From positions 614,259-678,258 of the forward strand of contig NZ_JBBUTH010000004.1 of NCBI RefSeq assembly GCF_038066595.1: a DNA stretch of 64,000 nt, in the 5' to 3' direction. Both the position numbers and the translations under genes were made by a program. The notes below the pieces were generated by a model that was not told the DNA's origin, did not search any database, and worked only from the letters and a program-made list of their open reading frames with translations. This document shows positions 14,663-22,982 of the stretch, piece after piece. This stretch comes from Pseudaquabacterium inlustre (GTDB lineage: Bacteria > Pseudomonadota > Gammaproteobacteria > Burkholderiales > Burkholderiaceae_C). Each line of letters opens with the position of its first letter. Position 1 is the stretch's first letter.

Positions 14663-17341
14663 CTACAGCGCCTTGCTCACCAGCTTGAAGTCGGGGTCTT
14701 CGGTGAAGCTGCGGGTCTCGAAGCCCAGGCTGCTCATCAGGCGCAGCATGTTGGGGTTGTTGGCCAGCACCAGGCCGTCGATCTCGGCCAGGCCCTTGGC
14801 GCGGGCGAAGTCCATGATGCTGAGCATCAGCCGCGAGCCTAGGCCCTGGCCCTTGTAGGCGTCGCTCACCACCAGCGAGAACTCGCAACTGGTCTGGTCG
14901 GGGTTGGTGATGTAGCGCGACACGCCGATGATCTGCTCGCGCTCGACGAACACGCCGTCCTCGCCGGCCTCGCGGTTGCGGTGCACGGCCACCAGGGCCA
15001 TCTCGCGGTCGTAGTCGATGAGCGTGTAGCGCGCCAGCATGCGTGCCGGCAGTTCCTGGATGGTGCTGGCGAAGCGGAAGTAGCGGCTCTCCTCCGACAG
15101 CCCGCGCACGAAGGCCTGCAGCATGTCGGCGTCGTCGGGCCGCACCGGGCGGATGGTGTAGAGGCCGCCGCCCTTCATCGGCCACTCGCGCTCGTAGGCG
15201 CTGGGGTAGGGCAGGATGGCCAGGTGGTTGTACTCGCCCACGCTGGGCGGGGCGTGATCGATCACCACGCGCGCATCCACGGCCACCGCGCCGGTCTCGT
15301 CGACGATGATCGGGTTGATGTCCATCTCGCGCAGTTGTGGCAGCTGGCACACCATCTCCGAGACGCGCAACAGCACCTGCTCGATGGCATCGATGTCGGC
15401 CGCCGGGTGGCCGCGCCACTCGCCCAGCATGGCCGCCACGCGCGAGCGCTCGATCAGCCGCCGCGCGAGGAACTGGTTCAATGGCGGCAGCTCCATCGCG
15501 CGGTCGGCGATCAGCTCGATCATCGTGCCGCCGGCGCCGAAGGTGATCACCGGTCCGAACGGGTCGTCGGTGGTCAGGCCGATGTAGATCTCGCGGCCAC
15601 GGCGCTTGGCGGCCATCGGCTGGATGGTCACGCCATTGATGCGCGCGTTGGGCTGGGCACGCTTCACTGCGGCCAGCATGTCGTTGTAGGTGTCGCGCAC
15701 CTGTGTGGCGGTCATCACGTTCAGCGCCACGCCCTGCACGTCGCTCTTGTGGCTGATGTCGGGCGAGTCGATCTTCAGCGCCACCGGGTAGCCCAGCTGG
15801 CTGGCGATCAGCATGGCCTCGTTGGCGCTGCGCGCCAGCATGGTGCGCGTCACCGGAATGTGGAAGGCCGCCAGCAGCGCCTTGCTCTCCATCTCGGTCA
15901 GCACCTTGCGGCGTTCGGCCAGCACGCCCTCGATCAGCAGGCGTGCGCCCTCGGTGTCGGGCTGGTTCAGCGTGGACAGCGGCGGCGGCGTCTGCTGCAG
16001 CAACTGCTGGTTCTGGTAGAAGCTGGCGATGTTGCCGAAGGCGTCCACCGCCGCCTCGGGCGTTCGGAAGTTGGGGATGGCCGCGGCATTCAGCACGTCA
16101 CGCGCCTCGCGCACCGATTCGTCGCCCATCCAGCAGGCCAGCACCGGCTTGGCCACCGGCCGGAACACCTCGACGATGGCCCGCGCCACCTCGGCCGGAT
16201 CGCTGTCGGGCTTGGGGCTCAGGATCACCAGCACGCCATCGATGCCGCGGTCCTTGCCGCAGGCCTGCAGCGCGGCCTTGAAATGCTCGGGCCGGGCATC
16301 TTCGCCCAGGTCGACCAGCGACTGCAGCGTGGCGCCTTCGGGCAGGCGCGGCGCCAGGTCAATGCGCGCGGCATCGCCGAAGGCCGCCACCTCCAGGCCG
16401 ATCTCGTTGGCCCAGTCGGCGGCCAGCACGCCGGGGCCGCCGCCGTTGGTGATGATGGCCATGCGCTTGCCGACCGGCCGGTAGCGTGAGGCCAGGCACT
16501 TGGCGGCCGAGAACAGCTGCGTGAACACGCGCACCCTTACCGCACCGGCCCGGCGCAATGCCGACTCGAACACGTCGTCCGAGCCGACGATGGCGGCCGA
16601 GTGCGTGAGTGCGGCGCGCGAGCCCGCCGGCTTGCGCCCGGCCTTCATCACCACCACCGGCTTGACGAAGGCGGCGGCGCGCAGCGCGCTCATGAAGCGT
16701 CGCGCATGGCGTATGCCTTCCATGTAGACCAGGATGCTCTGCGTGCTGGCGTCGTTGGCCAGGAAGTCCAGCACCTGCGGCAGATCGACCGCCGTGTTCG
16801 GGCCCAGTGACACCACGGCCGAGAAGCCCACGCCGTTGCGGCCCGCCCAGTCCAGGATCGACGAGGTGAGGGCGCCCGACTGCGACACGAGTGCCAGCGG
16901 CCCCGGCGCCGCCAGCGGGCCGGCAGCGGCCGCGTTGAGCTTCAGGTGCGGCCGCTGGAAGCCCAGGCTGTTGGGGCCCAGCATGTGCACGCCATGGCGC
17001 CGCGCGATGGCGTGCAGCTCGGTGCACTGCGCGCCCGACACACCGGCACCCAACACCAGCGCGGCGCGGCAGCGGATGCGGCCGGTCACCTCCAGCGCAG
17101 CAGCCACCTGATCGGGCGGCAGCGCGATGATGGCCAGGTCGGCGCGCGAGTGCGCCAGATCGGCCAGCGTGCCGGTCATCGAGATGTCGAGGAAGGTGAC
17201 CGGCCCCTTGTAGCCGCGGCTCTGCAACTCGGCCAGCAGCGCGCGGGCATGGGCGGTCTGTGCGGCAGGCTGGTCGGGATCGCCGGCGAAAACGACGATC
17301 GATTCGGGCGAGAACAGCGGGGTGAGGTAATGCTTGTCCAT
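14663..17341 (-). CDS. Acyl-CoA synthetase (NDP-forming)-like / GNAT acetyltransferase fusion (Pat type)
   Basis: 892 residues from ATG 17341 (MDKHYLTPLF, the usual family start). Domain order: CoA-binding (~5-130), succinyl-CoA-ligase-like (~150-470) with the phospho-His-type motif ALTHSAAIVGSDDVFESAL, an ATP-grasp domain (~490-715) including GYPVALKIDSPDISHKSDV, and a C-terminal GNAT domain (~735-892) with the acetyl-CoA loop YKGQGLGSRLM. This is the architecture of Pat/YfiQ protein lysine acetyltransferases, which control acetyl-CoA synthetase. The His of the synthetase half is retained here, whereas enteric Pat has lost it, so ligase activity is not excluded. The gene stands alone between convergent ppa and the FemAB-like gene. 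Confidence 0.85.
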   Translation of the reverse strand: MDKHYLTPLFSPESIVVFAGDPDQPAAQTAHARALLAELQSRGYKGPVTFLDISMTGTLADLAHSRADLAIIALPPDQVAAALEVTGRIRCRAALVLGAGVSGAQCTELHAIARRHGVHMLGPNSLGFQRPHLKLNAAAAGPLAAPGPLALVSQSGALTSSILDWAGRNGVGFSAVVSLGPNTAVDLPQVLDFLANDASTQSILVYMEGIRHARRFMSALRAAAFVKPVVVMKAGRKPAGSRAALTHSAAIVGSDDVFESALRRAGAVRVRVFTQLFSAAKCLASRYRPVGKRMAIITNGGGPGVLAADWANEIGLEVAAFGDAARIDLAPRLPEGATLQSLVDLGEDARPEHFKAALQACGKDRGIDGVLVILSPKPDSDPAEVARAIVEVFRPVAKPVLACWMGDESVREARDVLNAAAIPNFRTPEAAVDAFGNIASFYQNQQLLQQTPPPLSTLNQPDTEGARLLIEGVLAERRKVLTEMESKALLAAFHIPVTRTMLARSANEAMLIASQLGYPVALKIDSPDISHKSDVQGVALNVMTATQVRDTYNDMLAAVKRAQPNARINGVTIQPMAAKRRGREIYIGLTTDDPFGPVITFGAGGTMIELIADRAMELPPLNQFLARRLIERSRVAAMLGEWRGHPAADIDAIEQVLLRVSEMVCQLPQLREMDINPIIVDETGAVAVDARVVIDHAPPSVGEYNHLAILPYPSAYEREWPMKGGGLYTIRPVRPDDADMLQAFVRGLSEESRYFRFASTIQELPARMLARYTLIDYDREMALVAVHRNREAGEDGVFVEREQIIGVSRYITNPDQTSCEFSLVVSDAYKGQGLGSRLMLSIMDFARAKGLAEIDGLVLANNPNMLRLMSSLGFETRSFTEDPDFKLVSKAL

Positions 17342-17470
17342 GGGCACGGCACGGCGCTCGTGACGCCGGATCAGGGTTTGCCCGAGCATAGACCCCACGG
17401 CGTGCCGCACGGGGGCGCTTGGCATCGGGGCTTGCCCTGCATCAAGGGGCGGGCGGCCGGCCCGCGGCGC

Positions 17471-18682
17471 TCAGGCCTTGAACGGGCTGTGCTCGTGCAA
17501 TTCGTCGATGTAGGCCGCGATGCCTTGGCCTTCCTGCGCCAGATGTTCGGCCACCGCCCGGTTGAACTCGGGATGCGCCAGCCAGTGTGCCGAGCGCGTG
17601 GGCGCCGGCATCAGGCCGCGGGCCATCTTGTGCTCGCCCTGCGCGCCGCCCTCGAAGCGTGTGTAGCCCTGGGCCAGGCACCAGGCCAGCGGCTGGTAGT
17701 AGCAGGCCTCGAAGTGCAGGCATGGCACATACTCGGTGGCGCCCCAGTAACGGCCGAAGGCCGCGCGGCGTGCCGGATCCAGCGCCACCAGCGAGGCGGC
17801 GACCGGCGTGCCTGCGGCGCCATCGCGCCGCGCCACGAACAGCAGCCAGTGTTCGGGCAAGGTGCGGCCGACGGTCTGGAAGAAGTCCAGGTTCAGGTAG
17901 GGCTTGGAATGGTGCAGGCGGTAGGTGCCGGTGTAGCAGGCATGGAAGAAGCGCCACAGGTCATCGCCGATCTCCGCCCCACAGTGCGTGGTGAAGGTGA
18001 TGCCGGCTTCGGCCACGCGCCGGCGCTCCTGCAGGATCTTCTTGCGCTTCTCGCGCGCCAGGCTGGCCAGGAAGGCGTCGAAATCGGGCCAGGGCGCCTG
18101 GGCCTGCTGCTGCCAGTGGAACTGCACGCCGTGGCGCGCCAGGCCGCCGGCCTGTGCCACGGCCGGTGTCTCGGCCTCGGTGTGGAACAGCACGTGCAGC
18201 CCCGAGGCCTTCGCCTGCGCCGCCACCGCACGCAGCCCGGCCAGCAGGGCGTGGCGCGCCGCGTCGTCACGGGCCATCAGGCGGGTGCCCGGCACCGGCG
18301 TGAAGGGCACGGCCACCAGCAGCTTGGGGTAGTAGCGCAGGCCGTGGCGGTGGTAGGCATCGGCCCAGGCCCAGTCGAACACGTACTCGCCGTAGGAATG
18401 CGTCTTCAGGTAGGCCGGTGCGGCGGCCACCAGTTCGCCGTCACGGTGTACGGTGACGAAGCGAGGCGTCCAGCCCGTCTCGGTCGTGGCACAGCCGCTG
18501 CCATGCAGGGCCGCCAGATAGGGCAGGCGCATGAACGGGGTGGGCTGGGCCTGTGCGGCCAGCAGGGCGTCCCAAGGGCCGGCATCCAGCATCGATGGAT
18601 CGTCGTGCACATGCACCACGTGCCCTGGCGCACCAGAGACTGCAAGCCGCCTGTCGGCGCTGCCAATGCCGTCGGTCAACAA
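17471..18682 (-). CDS. FemAB-like GNAT family N-acyltransferase
   Basis: 403 residues. The TTG start at 18682 has AAAGGAG with 6-nt spacing, a decisive Shine-Dalgarno. The protein resembles the FemAB-like/peptidogalycan family (PF04339-type) with conserved-looking TPFMRLPYLAAL, SYGEYVFDWAWADAY, REKRKKILQERRRV, GRYWGATEYVPCLHFEACYYQ and FEGGAQGEHKMARGL. Members carry two GNAT-like folds and are suspected to transfer aminoacyl groups; the substrate is unknown. No signal peptide or membrane span. It lies 129 nt upstream of the Pat-like gene on the same strand. Confidence 0.8.
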   Translation of the reverse strand: MLTDGIGSADRRLAVSGAPGHVVHVHDDPSMLDAGPWDALLAAQAQPTPFMRLPYLAALHGSGCATTETGWTPRFVTVHRDGELVAAAPAYLKTHSYGEYVFDWAWADAYHRHGLRYYPKLLVAVPFTPVPGTRLMARDDAARHALLAGLRAVAAQAKASGLHVLFHTEAETPAVAQAGGLARHGVQFHWQQQAQAPWPDFDAFLASLAREKRKKILQERRRVAEAGITFTTHCGAEIGDDLWRFFHACYTGTYRLHHSKPYLNLDFFQTVGRTLPEHWLLFVARRDGAAGTPVAASLVALDPARRAAFGRYWGATEYVPCLHFEACYYQPLAWCLAQGYTRFEGGAQGEHKMARGLMPAPTRSAHWLAHPEFNRAVAEHLAQEGQGIAAYIDELHEHSPFKA

Positions 18683-18799
18683 CTGCCACTCCTTTCACCG
18701 TTCACGCATCCGGCCGGGCACTCGTGTAGCGCGCCCATCGGCTTGGCGATCCGTGCTTAAATTCGATCCAATCGATCGCCATTTTCTTCGGAGCCCGCC

Positions 18800-19138
18800 A
18801 TGAAGCAGATCACCGCCATCATCAAGCCCTTCAAGCTCGAGGAGGTGCGCGAATCGCTGGCCGACGTGGGCGTCTCGGGCCTGACCGTCACCGAGGTCAA
18901 GGGCTTCGGCCGCCAGAAGGGCCACACCGAGCTGTACCGCGGTGCCGAGTACGTGGTCGACTTCCTGCCGAAGGTGAAGGTGGAGGTGGTGGTCAAGGAC
19001 AGCGATGTCGATCGTTGCGTCGAGGCCATCGTCAAGGCCGCCAAGACCGGCAAGATCGGTGACGGCAAGATCTTCGTTACCCCGGTCGAGCAGGTGGTGC
19101 GCATCCGCACCGGTGAGACCGACGAGTCCGCGGTCTGA
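18800..19138 (+). CDS. glnB: Nitrogen regulatory protein P-II
   Basis: 112 residues. The T-loop GHTELYRGAEYVVDFLPK contains Tyr51, the uridylylation site. The C-terminal GKIGDGKIFV motif binds ATP and 2-oxoglutarate. P-II senses 2-oxoglutarate, glutamine and ATP/ADP and controls GlnD/GlnE/NtrB. No amtB or glnA lies beside it, so it fits the stand-alone GlnB type more than GlnK. GGAG precedes the ATG. Confidence 0.96.
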   Translation: MKQITAIIKPFKLEEVRESLADVGVSGLTVTEVKGFGRQKGHTELYRGAEYVVDFLPKVKVEVVVKDSDVDRCVEAIVKAAKTGKIGDGKIFVTPVEQVVRIRTGETDESAV

Positions 19139-19159
19139 GTTCCGCGTCGCACTGACAAG

Positions 19160-19186
19160 ACAACGGGGCCATCGGGCCCGTTGTTC
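19160..19186. terminator. Terminator between glnB and the LOG gene
   Basis: ACAACGGG (19160-19167) pairs with CCCGTTGT (19177-19184), followed by TC. The inner loop can extend the stem with one bulge. It separates convergent genes. Confidence 0.6.
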
Positions 19187-19231
19187 ATGGTGCATCCCGC
19201 CTTGCGGGTCGGTGGACTGGCCGATGCGCGG

Positions 19232-19822
19232 TCAGATGCGGTCCAGCGTGTCGTCGCGCTTGTCGCCGCGGTGGGCGTGCAGCGCGTCCAGCAGCATGGC
19301 GATGTCGTCGGCCTGATGCAGCATGGCCATCTGGCCGTCGTCCATGAATCCCTCGGTCACCGAGTGCCGCAGGAAGGTCAGCAGCGGGTTCCAGTAGCCC
19401 TCGGCGCCCAGCAGACCGATGGGGCTGTCGTGGTAGTTCAGGTGGCGCCAGGTCCACACTTCGAACAGTTCCTCGAAGGTGCCGATGCCGCCCGGCATCG
19501 CGATGAAGGCGTCCGCGCGCTCGGCCATCAGTTGCTTGCGCTGGTGCATGGTCTGCACCACATGCTGCTCGTGCAGGCCGGCGTGGCCCACCTCCAGCCG
19601 CATCAGTGATTCAGGAATCACGCCCACCACGCGGCCACCAGCGGCCAGCGTGGCATCGGCCACCGCACCCATCAGGCCGGCGCGCCCGCCGCCGTACACC
19701 AGTTGCCAGCCACGCTGGCCGATGGCCGTGCCCAGTGCACGGGCCAGGGCCGTGTAGGCCGGACGCGAGCCGGGGCGCGAACCGCAGTAGACGCAGACGC
19801 TGAAGGGGGGCTGGGTGGTCAT
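19232..19822 (-). CDS. LOG family protein (TIGR00730 type)
   Basis: 196 residues. The Rossmann-like fold carries VCVYCGSRPGSRPAYTALAR, GGGRAGLMGAVADATLAAGG and the signature PGGIGTFEELFEVWTW. LOG proteins are nucleoside-5'-monophosphate phosphoribohydrolases, named for plant cytokinin activation; bacterial members commonly release adenine from AMP-type substrates. It is the last gene of a six-gene minus-strand operon, 48 nt after dgkA. Confidence 0.88.
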   Translation of the reverse strand: MTTQPPFSVCVYCGSRPGSRPAYTALARALGTAIGQRGWQLVYGGGRAGLMGAVADATLAAGGRVVGVIPESLMRLEVGHAGLHEQHVVQTMHQRKQLMAERADAFIAMPGGIGTFEELFEVWTWRHLNYHDSPIGLLGAEGYWNPLLTFLRHSVTEGFMDDGQMAMLHQADDIAMLLDALHAHRGDKRDDTLDRI

Positions 19823-19870
19823 GTGGGGATGGCGCGCAGGATGTGCGGGATACGGTAGACCGGTGGGGTG

Positions 19871-20323
19871 TCAGGCGCCGAGCAGGCGGTTGGCCAGTGC
19901 CGCGATCCACACGCCACCGCACCACAGCAGCGACAGGAACACGGCGGCGCTGCCGTAGTCCTTGGCGCGCTTGCTCAAGGGGTGCAACTCGAACGACACG
20001 CGGTCCACCGTGGCCTCGATGGCCGAGTTCAGCAGTTCGACGATCAGCACCACCAGCACCGAGCCCAGCAGCAAGGCGCGTTCGATCCAGTCGCTGCCCA
20101 GCCAGAACGCGGCCGGCAGCATCAGCAGGCCCAGCAGCGCCTCCTGGCGGAAGGCGCTCTCGTGCCGAAGCGCGCTGCCGAAGCCCTGCATCGAGTACAC
20201 GAAGGCATGGGCCACGCGCGACAGGCCGGTGCGGCGCTTGTGCGGGTTGTCCTGATGGGTGTGGGGGGCCGGCTGCGCGGCCGCGGCGGGCGGTCGCGCC
20301 GGCGAGCCGTCGGCTGGCGTCAT
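19871..20323 (-). CDS. dgkA: Diacylglycerol kinase
   Basis: 150 residues from ATG 20323, which overlaps the stop of the RDD gene by ATGA. After a disordered basic N-terminus of ~30 residues come three membrane helices with the DgkA signature: ESAFRQEALLG, VELLNSAIEATVDRVSFELH and LSKRAKDYGSAAV. It phosphorylates diacylglycerol to phosphatidate in the inner membrane, recycling lipid. The N-terminal extension is longer than in E. coli (about 122 residues). Confidence 0.93.
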   Translation of the reverse strand: MTPADGSPARPPAAAAQPAPHTHQDNPHKRRTGLSRVAHAFVYSMQGFGSALRHESAFRQEALLGLLMLPAAFWLGSDWIERALLLGSVLVVLIVELLNSAIEATVDRVSFELHPLSKRAKDYGSAAVFLSLLWCGGVWIAALANRLLGA

Positions 20324-20892
20324 GCCTGGGATTGTGCCTGCGCCGATCGGGTGGGCCGGGCCGGGCGCCAGGTGATCAACCGGGTGCCGCAGACGGCGTC
20401 GTGCCAGAACTGCCGGTCGGGCCGCAGGAAGGCCAGCGACGCATAGCCGGCCACGCCCGCCATCAGCACCGCCGACACCACGCCACCGCCATGCAGATCG
20501 GCCAGCCACACCGCCAGCAGCGCCGGCAGGAACCACAGCCACGACAGCAGGTAGCGCGCGAAGGCCCGCGCCTGGCTGACCGGCGCACCCGCGGCATCCA
20601 CCAGCCGCACATGCCAGGCCTTCATCGCCACGGTCTGGCCGCCGCGCGACCAGAACCAGGTGAAGTAGATCCCCAACACCACGAACAGGAAGGCCTGGAG
20701 GCCCGCCTTGCCCTGCAGCGCATGGCGCTGCTGCGTGAGGCTGGAGTACAGATACCCGGCGATCATCAGCACGCCGAACAGCAGCACGCCTTCGTACAGG
20801 AAGGCGGCCATGCGGCGGCGCAGTGTGGGCGCCGTGAAGTCAATCGCGCCGGGCGCGGCAGGACCTGCGCCCGCATCGGCTGGCTGCGTCAC
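20320..20892 (-). CDS. RDD family membrane protein
   Basis: 190 residues. An early RDD-type start TLRRRMAAFLYEGVLLFGVLM is followed by three to four hydrophobic spans and the GQTVAMKAWHVRLVDAAG motif typical of the domain. The DAVCGTRLI segment matches the conserved C-terminal part. RDD proteins are integral membrane proteins of mostly unknown role; some are implicated in ion exchange. It is translationally coupled to dgkA (ATGA) and starts 10 nt after the DUF3106 gene. Confidence 0.85.
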   Translation of the reverse strand: MTQPADAGAGPAAPGAIDFTAPTLRRRMAAFLYEGVLLFGVLMIAGYLYSSLTQQRHALQGKAGLQAFLFVVLGIYFTWFWSRGGQTVAMKAWHVRLVDAAGAPVSQARAFARYLLSWLWFLPALLAVWLADLHGGGVVSAVLMAGVAGYASLAFLRPDRQFWHDAVCGTRLITWRPARPTRSAQAQSQA

Positions 20893-20902
20893 ACCCGTGG
20901 CC

Positions 20903-21700
20903 TCACGGGTGGCCGCTGTCGCCGGCTGCCGAGGCCGCCGCCTGCGGGCCGGTCTTGGGCAGCAGGGTGCTGCGGTCCACCTGGCTTGGCTTGGCCGCGA
21001 TCTTGGGCTGGCCGGGCTGCTGGTGGGCCGGCGGCGTGGGCGTCTGCGTCATCAATGTGGTGGTGGCGCCGGGCTTGGCCTGCACGATGGTCGGCGCCAC
21101 CGGCTTGATCAGCGGCGCCGAGGCGGCGGCCGGCTTGGGCACCAGGTTCTGCTTGGGCTGCGCCACGTAGATCGGCGCGGGGGCCGACGCGGCGGGCTTG
21201 GCCTTGTTGTCCGCGCCAGCGGGGCGGCTGCGCGCGGCCAGGGCCTGGCGCTCTTCGGCCGGCAGTGCCTGGTAGGCCTCCCAGCGGGCCTGCTTCTCCT
21301 CGCGGGAGAGTTGCTTGGTTTCCTGGAAATTCAGCCGCGCGCTGGTGCGTTCGGCCGGCGACAGACGTGCCCACTCGGCCATGCGGGCCTGCACGCGCTG
21401 CTGCTCGTCGGCCGGCATGCGCGGAAAGCGCGAGGCCACCTCCAGCCACTTGGCCTTGGTGTTGGCGGCAATGGTCGGCCAGTCGCGCGCCAGCGGCGCC
21501 AGCGCAGTGCGTTGCTGGCTGGTCAGGCTGTCCCAGGTGGGGCCGCCGGTGCTGGCCACCGGCACCGGCACCGGCGTTGCGGCCGGTCCGGCGCCAGGCG
21601 CCGGTTGTGCGCTGCCCAGGCCGGCGGCGCACGCCAGCACACCGGCCGCGGCAAGGCGTCGCAGGGTGGCAGGCAGGTGCAGGCGGGGCAGGGGGCTCAA
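20903..21700 (-). CDS. DUF3106 domain protein, exported
   Basis: About 265 residues from a TTG at 21700, 31 nt after the DUF3619 stop. A longer frame overlaps DUF3619 and is less likely. A signal-like segment (RRLAAAGVLACAAGLGSAQ) is followed by Pro/Ala linker and a helical region with repeated WP/LPAEER-type motifs: WDSLTSQQRTALAPLARDWP, RFPRMPADEQQRVQARM, RLSPAERTSARLNF and ALPAEERQALAA. These repeats resemble LTXXQ/Spy-like periplasmic sensors. The C-terminal ~100 residues are Ala/Pro/Lys low complexity. It sits in the sigma-DUF3619-DUF3106-RDD operon. Confidence 0.75.
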   Translation of the reverse strand: MSPLPRLHLPATLRRLAAAGVLACAAGLGSAQPAPGAGPAATPVPVPVASTGGPTWDSLTSQQRTALAPLARDWPTIAANTKAKWLEVASRFPRMPADEQQRVQARMAEWARLSPAERTSARLNFQETKQLSREEKQARWEAYQALPAEERQALAARSRPAGADNKAKPAASAPAPIYVAQPKQNLVPKPAAASAPLIKPVAPTIVQAKPGATTTLMTQTPTPPAHQQPGQPKIAAKPSQVDRSTLLPKTGPQAAASAAGDSGHP

Positions 21701-21731
21701 GGCGCTCAGACGGTCGGCAGCAGGGCTGGGC

Positions 21732-22193
21732 TCAGGGCGCCTCGGCGACGCGCAGGTATTCCAGGAAGCCCGGGTCGCGGTAGGCGGCGGGCGGCAGTTC
21801 GTCGGCCAGCAGCGCGCTGTCGATCTCGGCGGCGGCGGCAATCTGCTCGGCGTCGTGGTGGTGCTGGATCACCACCAGGCCGACCAGCAGCATCACCAGC
21901 GGCAGGGCCGAGGCCATGCGCAGCCACACCGACGGCGGGCCGCCCAGCGCGGCGCTGCGGCCGGCCGCCACCAGCACCGGCGCGGCCTGGGCCACGGACT
22001 CGGTGCGGCGGCGCTGCTGGGCCACGGCCACGGCGCGCTCGCGCGCGAAGCGCAGACGCTCGGAAATGTCGTGCGGCAGTTCCTCGGCGCCATGGCTGAG
22101 GCGCGCCGTCAGGCGCATGGCCACCTGGCCTTCCAGGCTGTCGCCTGCGGGCCGCGGCGCCGGCGGTGCGTAAAGATGTTCGATGTTGTTCAC
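21732..22193 (-). CDS. DUF3619 family membrane protein
   Basis: 153 residues, GTG start at 22193 overlapping the sigma-factor stop (GTGA). The N-terminal cytoplasmic half (VAMRLTARLSHGAEELPHDI and SERLRFARERAV) is followed by one membrane helix (PLVMLLVGLVVIQ) and a short outer part (SALLADELPPAAYRDPGFLE). Position and topology are those of an anti-sigma factor for the adjacent ECF sigma, an inference; no zinc HxxxCxxC motif is present. Confidence 0.8.
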   Translation of the reverse strand: MNNIEHLYAPPAPRPAGDSLEGQVAMRLTARLSHGAEELPHDISERLRFARERAVAVAQQRRRTESVAQAAPVLVAAGRSAALGGPPSVWLRMASALPLVMLLVGLVVIQHHHDAEQIAAAAEIDSALLADELPPAAYRDPGFLEYLRVAEAP

Positions 22194-22756
22194 GGCGCGA
22201 TTCCCTTTGCGCGGAGGGCTTTGGCCAAGGCGTGCACGGCTCTGGAGCAGTGCGTCTTGACGCTGCCTTCCGAACAGCCCATGACAGCCGCCGTCTCGGC
22301 GGTGTCGAGCTCTTCCCAGTAACGCAGCAGGAAGGCTTCTCGTTGACGCGCCGGCAGGTCGGCCACTTCTTGTTCGATGAGAAGCAGGATCTGGGCCCGT
22401 GACACCGAATCGGCCGCGCTTTCGGCGCCGAGCATGCCGTCGGCAGACTCCAGGCTTTCGAGCAGGTCGAAGTCGTCGGAATCGGCATCGCCTTCGAAGT
22501 CCGACATGTTCTGCATCACAGCGCTGCGCACGCGCTGGCGGCGGAACCAGTCCATCGTCGCGTTCGACAGGATGCGCTGGAACAGCAGCGGCAACTCGGC
22601 CAACGGCCGGTCGGCGTACTTCTCGGCCAGCCGGATCATGGCGTCCTGCACGACATCGAGCGCGGCGTCCTCGTCACGCACGGCATACACCGTGCGCTTG
22701 AAGGCCCGTTTTTCGACGCTCTTGAGGAAATCCGAGAGTTCTTTGTCGCTCGCCAA
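22190..22756 (-). CDS. ECF-type RNA polymerase sigma factor
   Basis: 188 residues, TTG start at 22756. Region 2 shows RTVYAVRDEDAALDVVQDAM and LLFQRILSNATMDWFRRQ. Region 4 shows LPARQREAFLLRYWEELDTA and AAVMGCSEGSVKTHCSRAVH. An unusually acidic linker (FEGDADSDDFDLLESLESA) joins them. It heads the DUF3619-DUF3106-RDD-dgkA-LOG operon with overlapping start/stop codons. It is divergent from ilvB. Its regulon and inducing signal are unknown; membrane or periplasmic stress is suggested by the neighbours. Confidence 0.88.
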   Translation of the reverse strand: MASDKELSDFLKSVEKRAFKRTVYAVRDEDAALDVVQDAMIRLAEKYADRPLAELPLLFQRILSNATMDWFRRQRVRSAVMQNMSDFEGDADSDDFDLLESLESADGMLGAESAADSVSRAQILLLIEQEVADLPARQREAFLLRYWEELDTAETAAVMGCSEGSVKTHCSRAVHALAKALRAKGIAP

Positions 22757-22901
22757 GGTTCACCCGACCCCGGCGTGGGGGTGGCCGAAATCGGCGCGGA
22801 TTATGGCACCCACCAATCGATGCACCAGGGCGATCCGCCGCGGGGCCCGAGGCTGGTGCAATAATGCTGCTTCGCACAAAGCGATTTAGGGTCTCAAGCC
22901 G

Positions 22902-22932
22902 GCCCGCCGACCCCGGCGGGCGAGTTGTTTTT
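22902..22932 (+). promoter_or_regulatory. Terminator-like hairpin in the ilvB leader
   Basis: GCCCGCC (22902-22908) pairs with GGCGGGC (22915-22921) and is followed by GAGTTGTTTTT. It lies about 30 nt after a candidate -10 (AATAAT, 22859-22864) and 51 nt before the ilvB start. It may be a transcription attenuator of ilvBNC. I found no leader peptide with a run of Ile, Val or Leu codons. Confidence 0.45.
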
Positions 22933-22982
22933 GATCGCGCAGGTTCCGAGTCCGCCTCACGAGGGCGCGAGGAGGGGCACCG

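Noticed and set aside
22864..22982. Frame starting MLLRTKRFRV as an ilvB leader peptide
   Set aside because: It reads through the hairpin for 157 codons into ilvB and has no run of Ile, Val or Leu codons.
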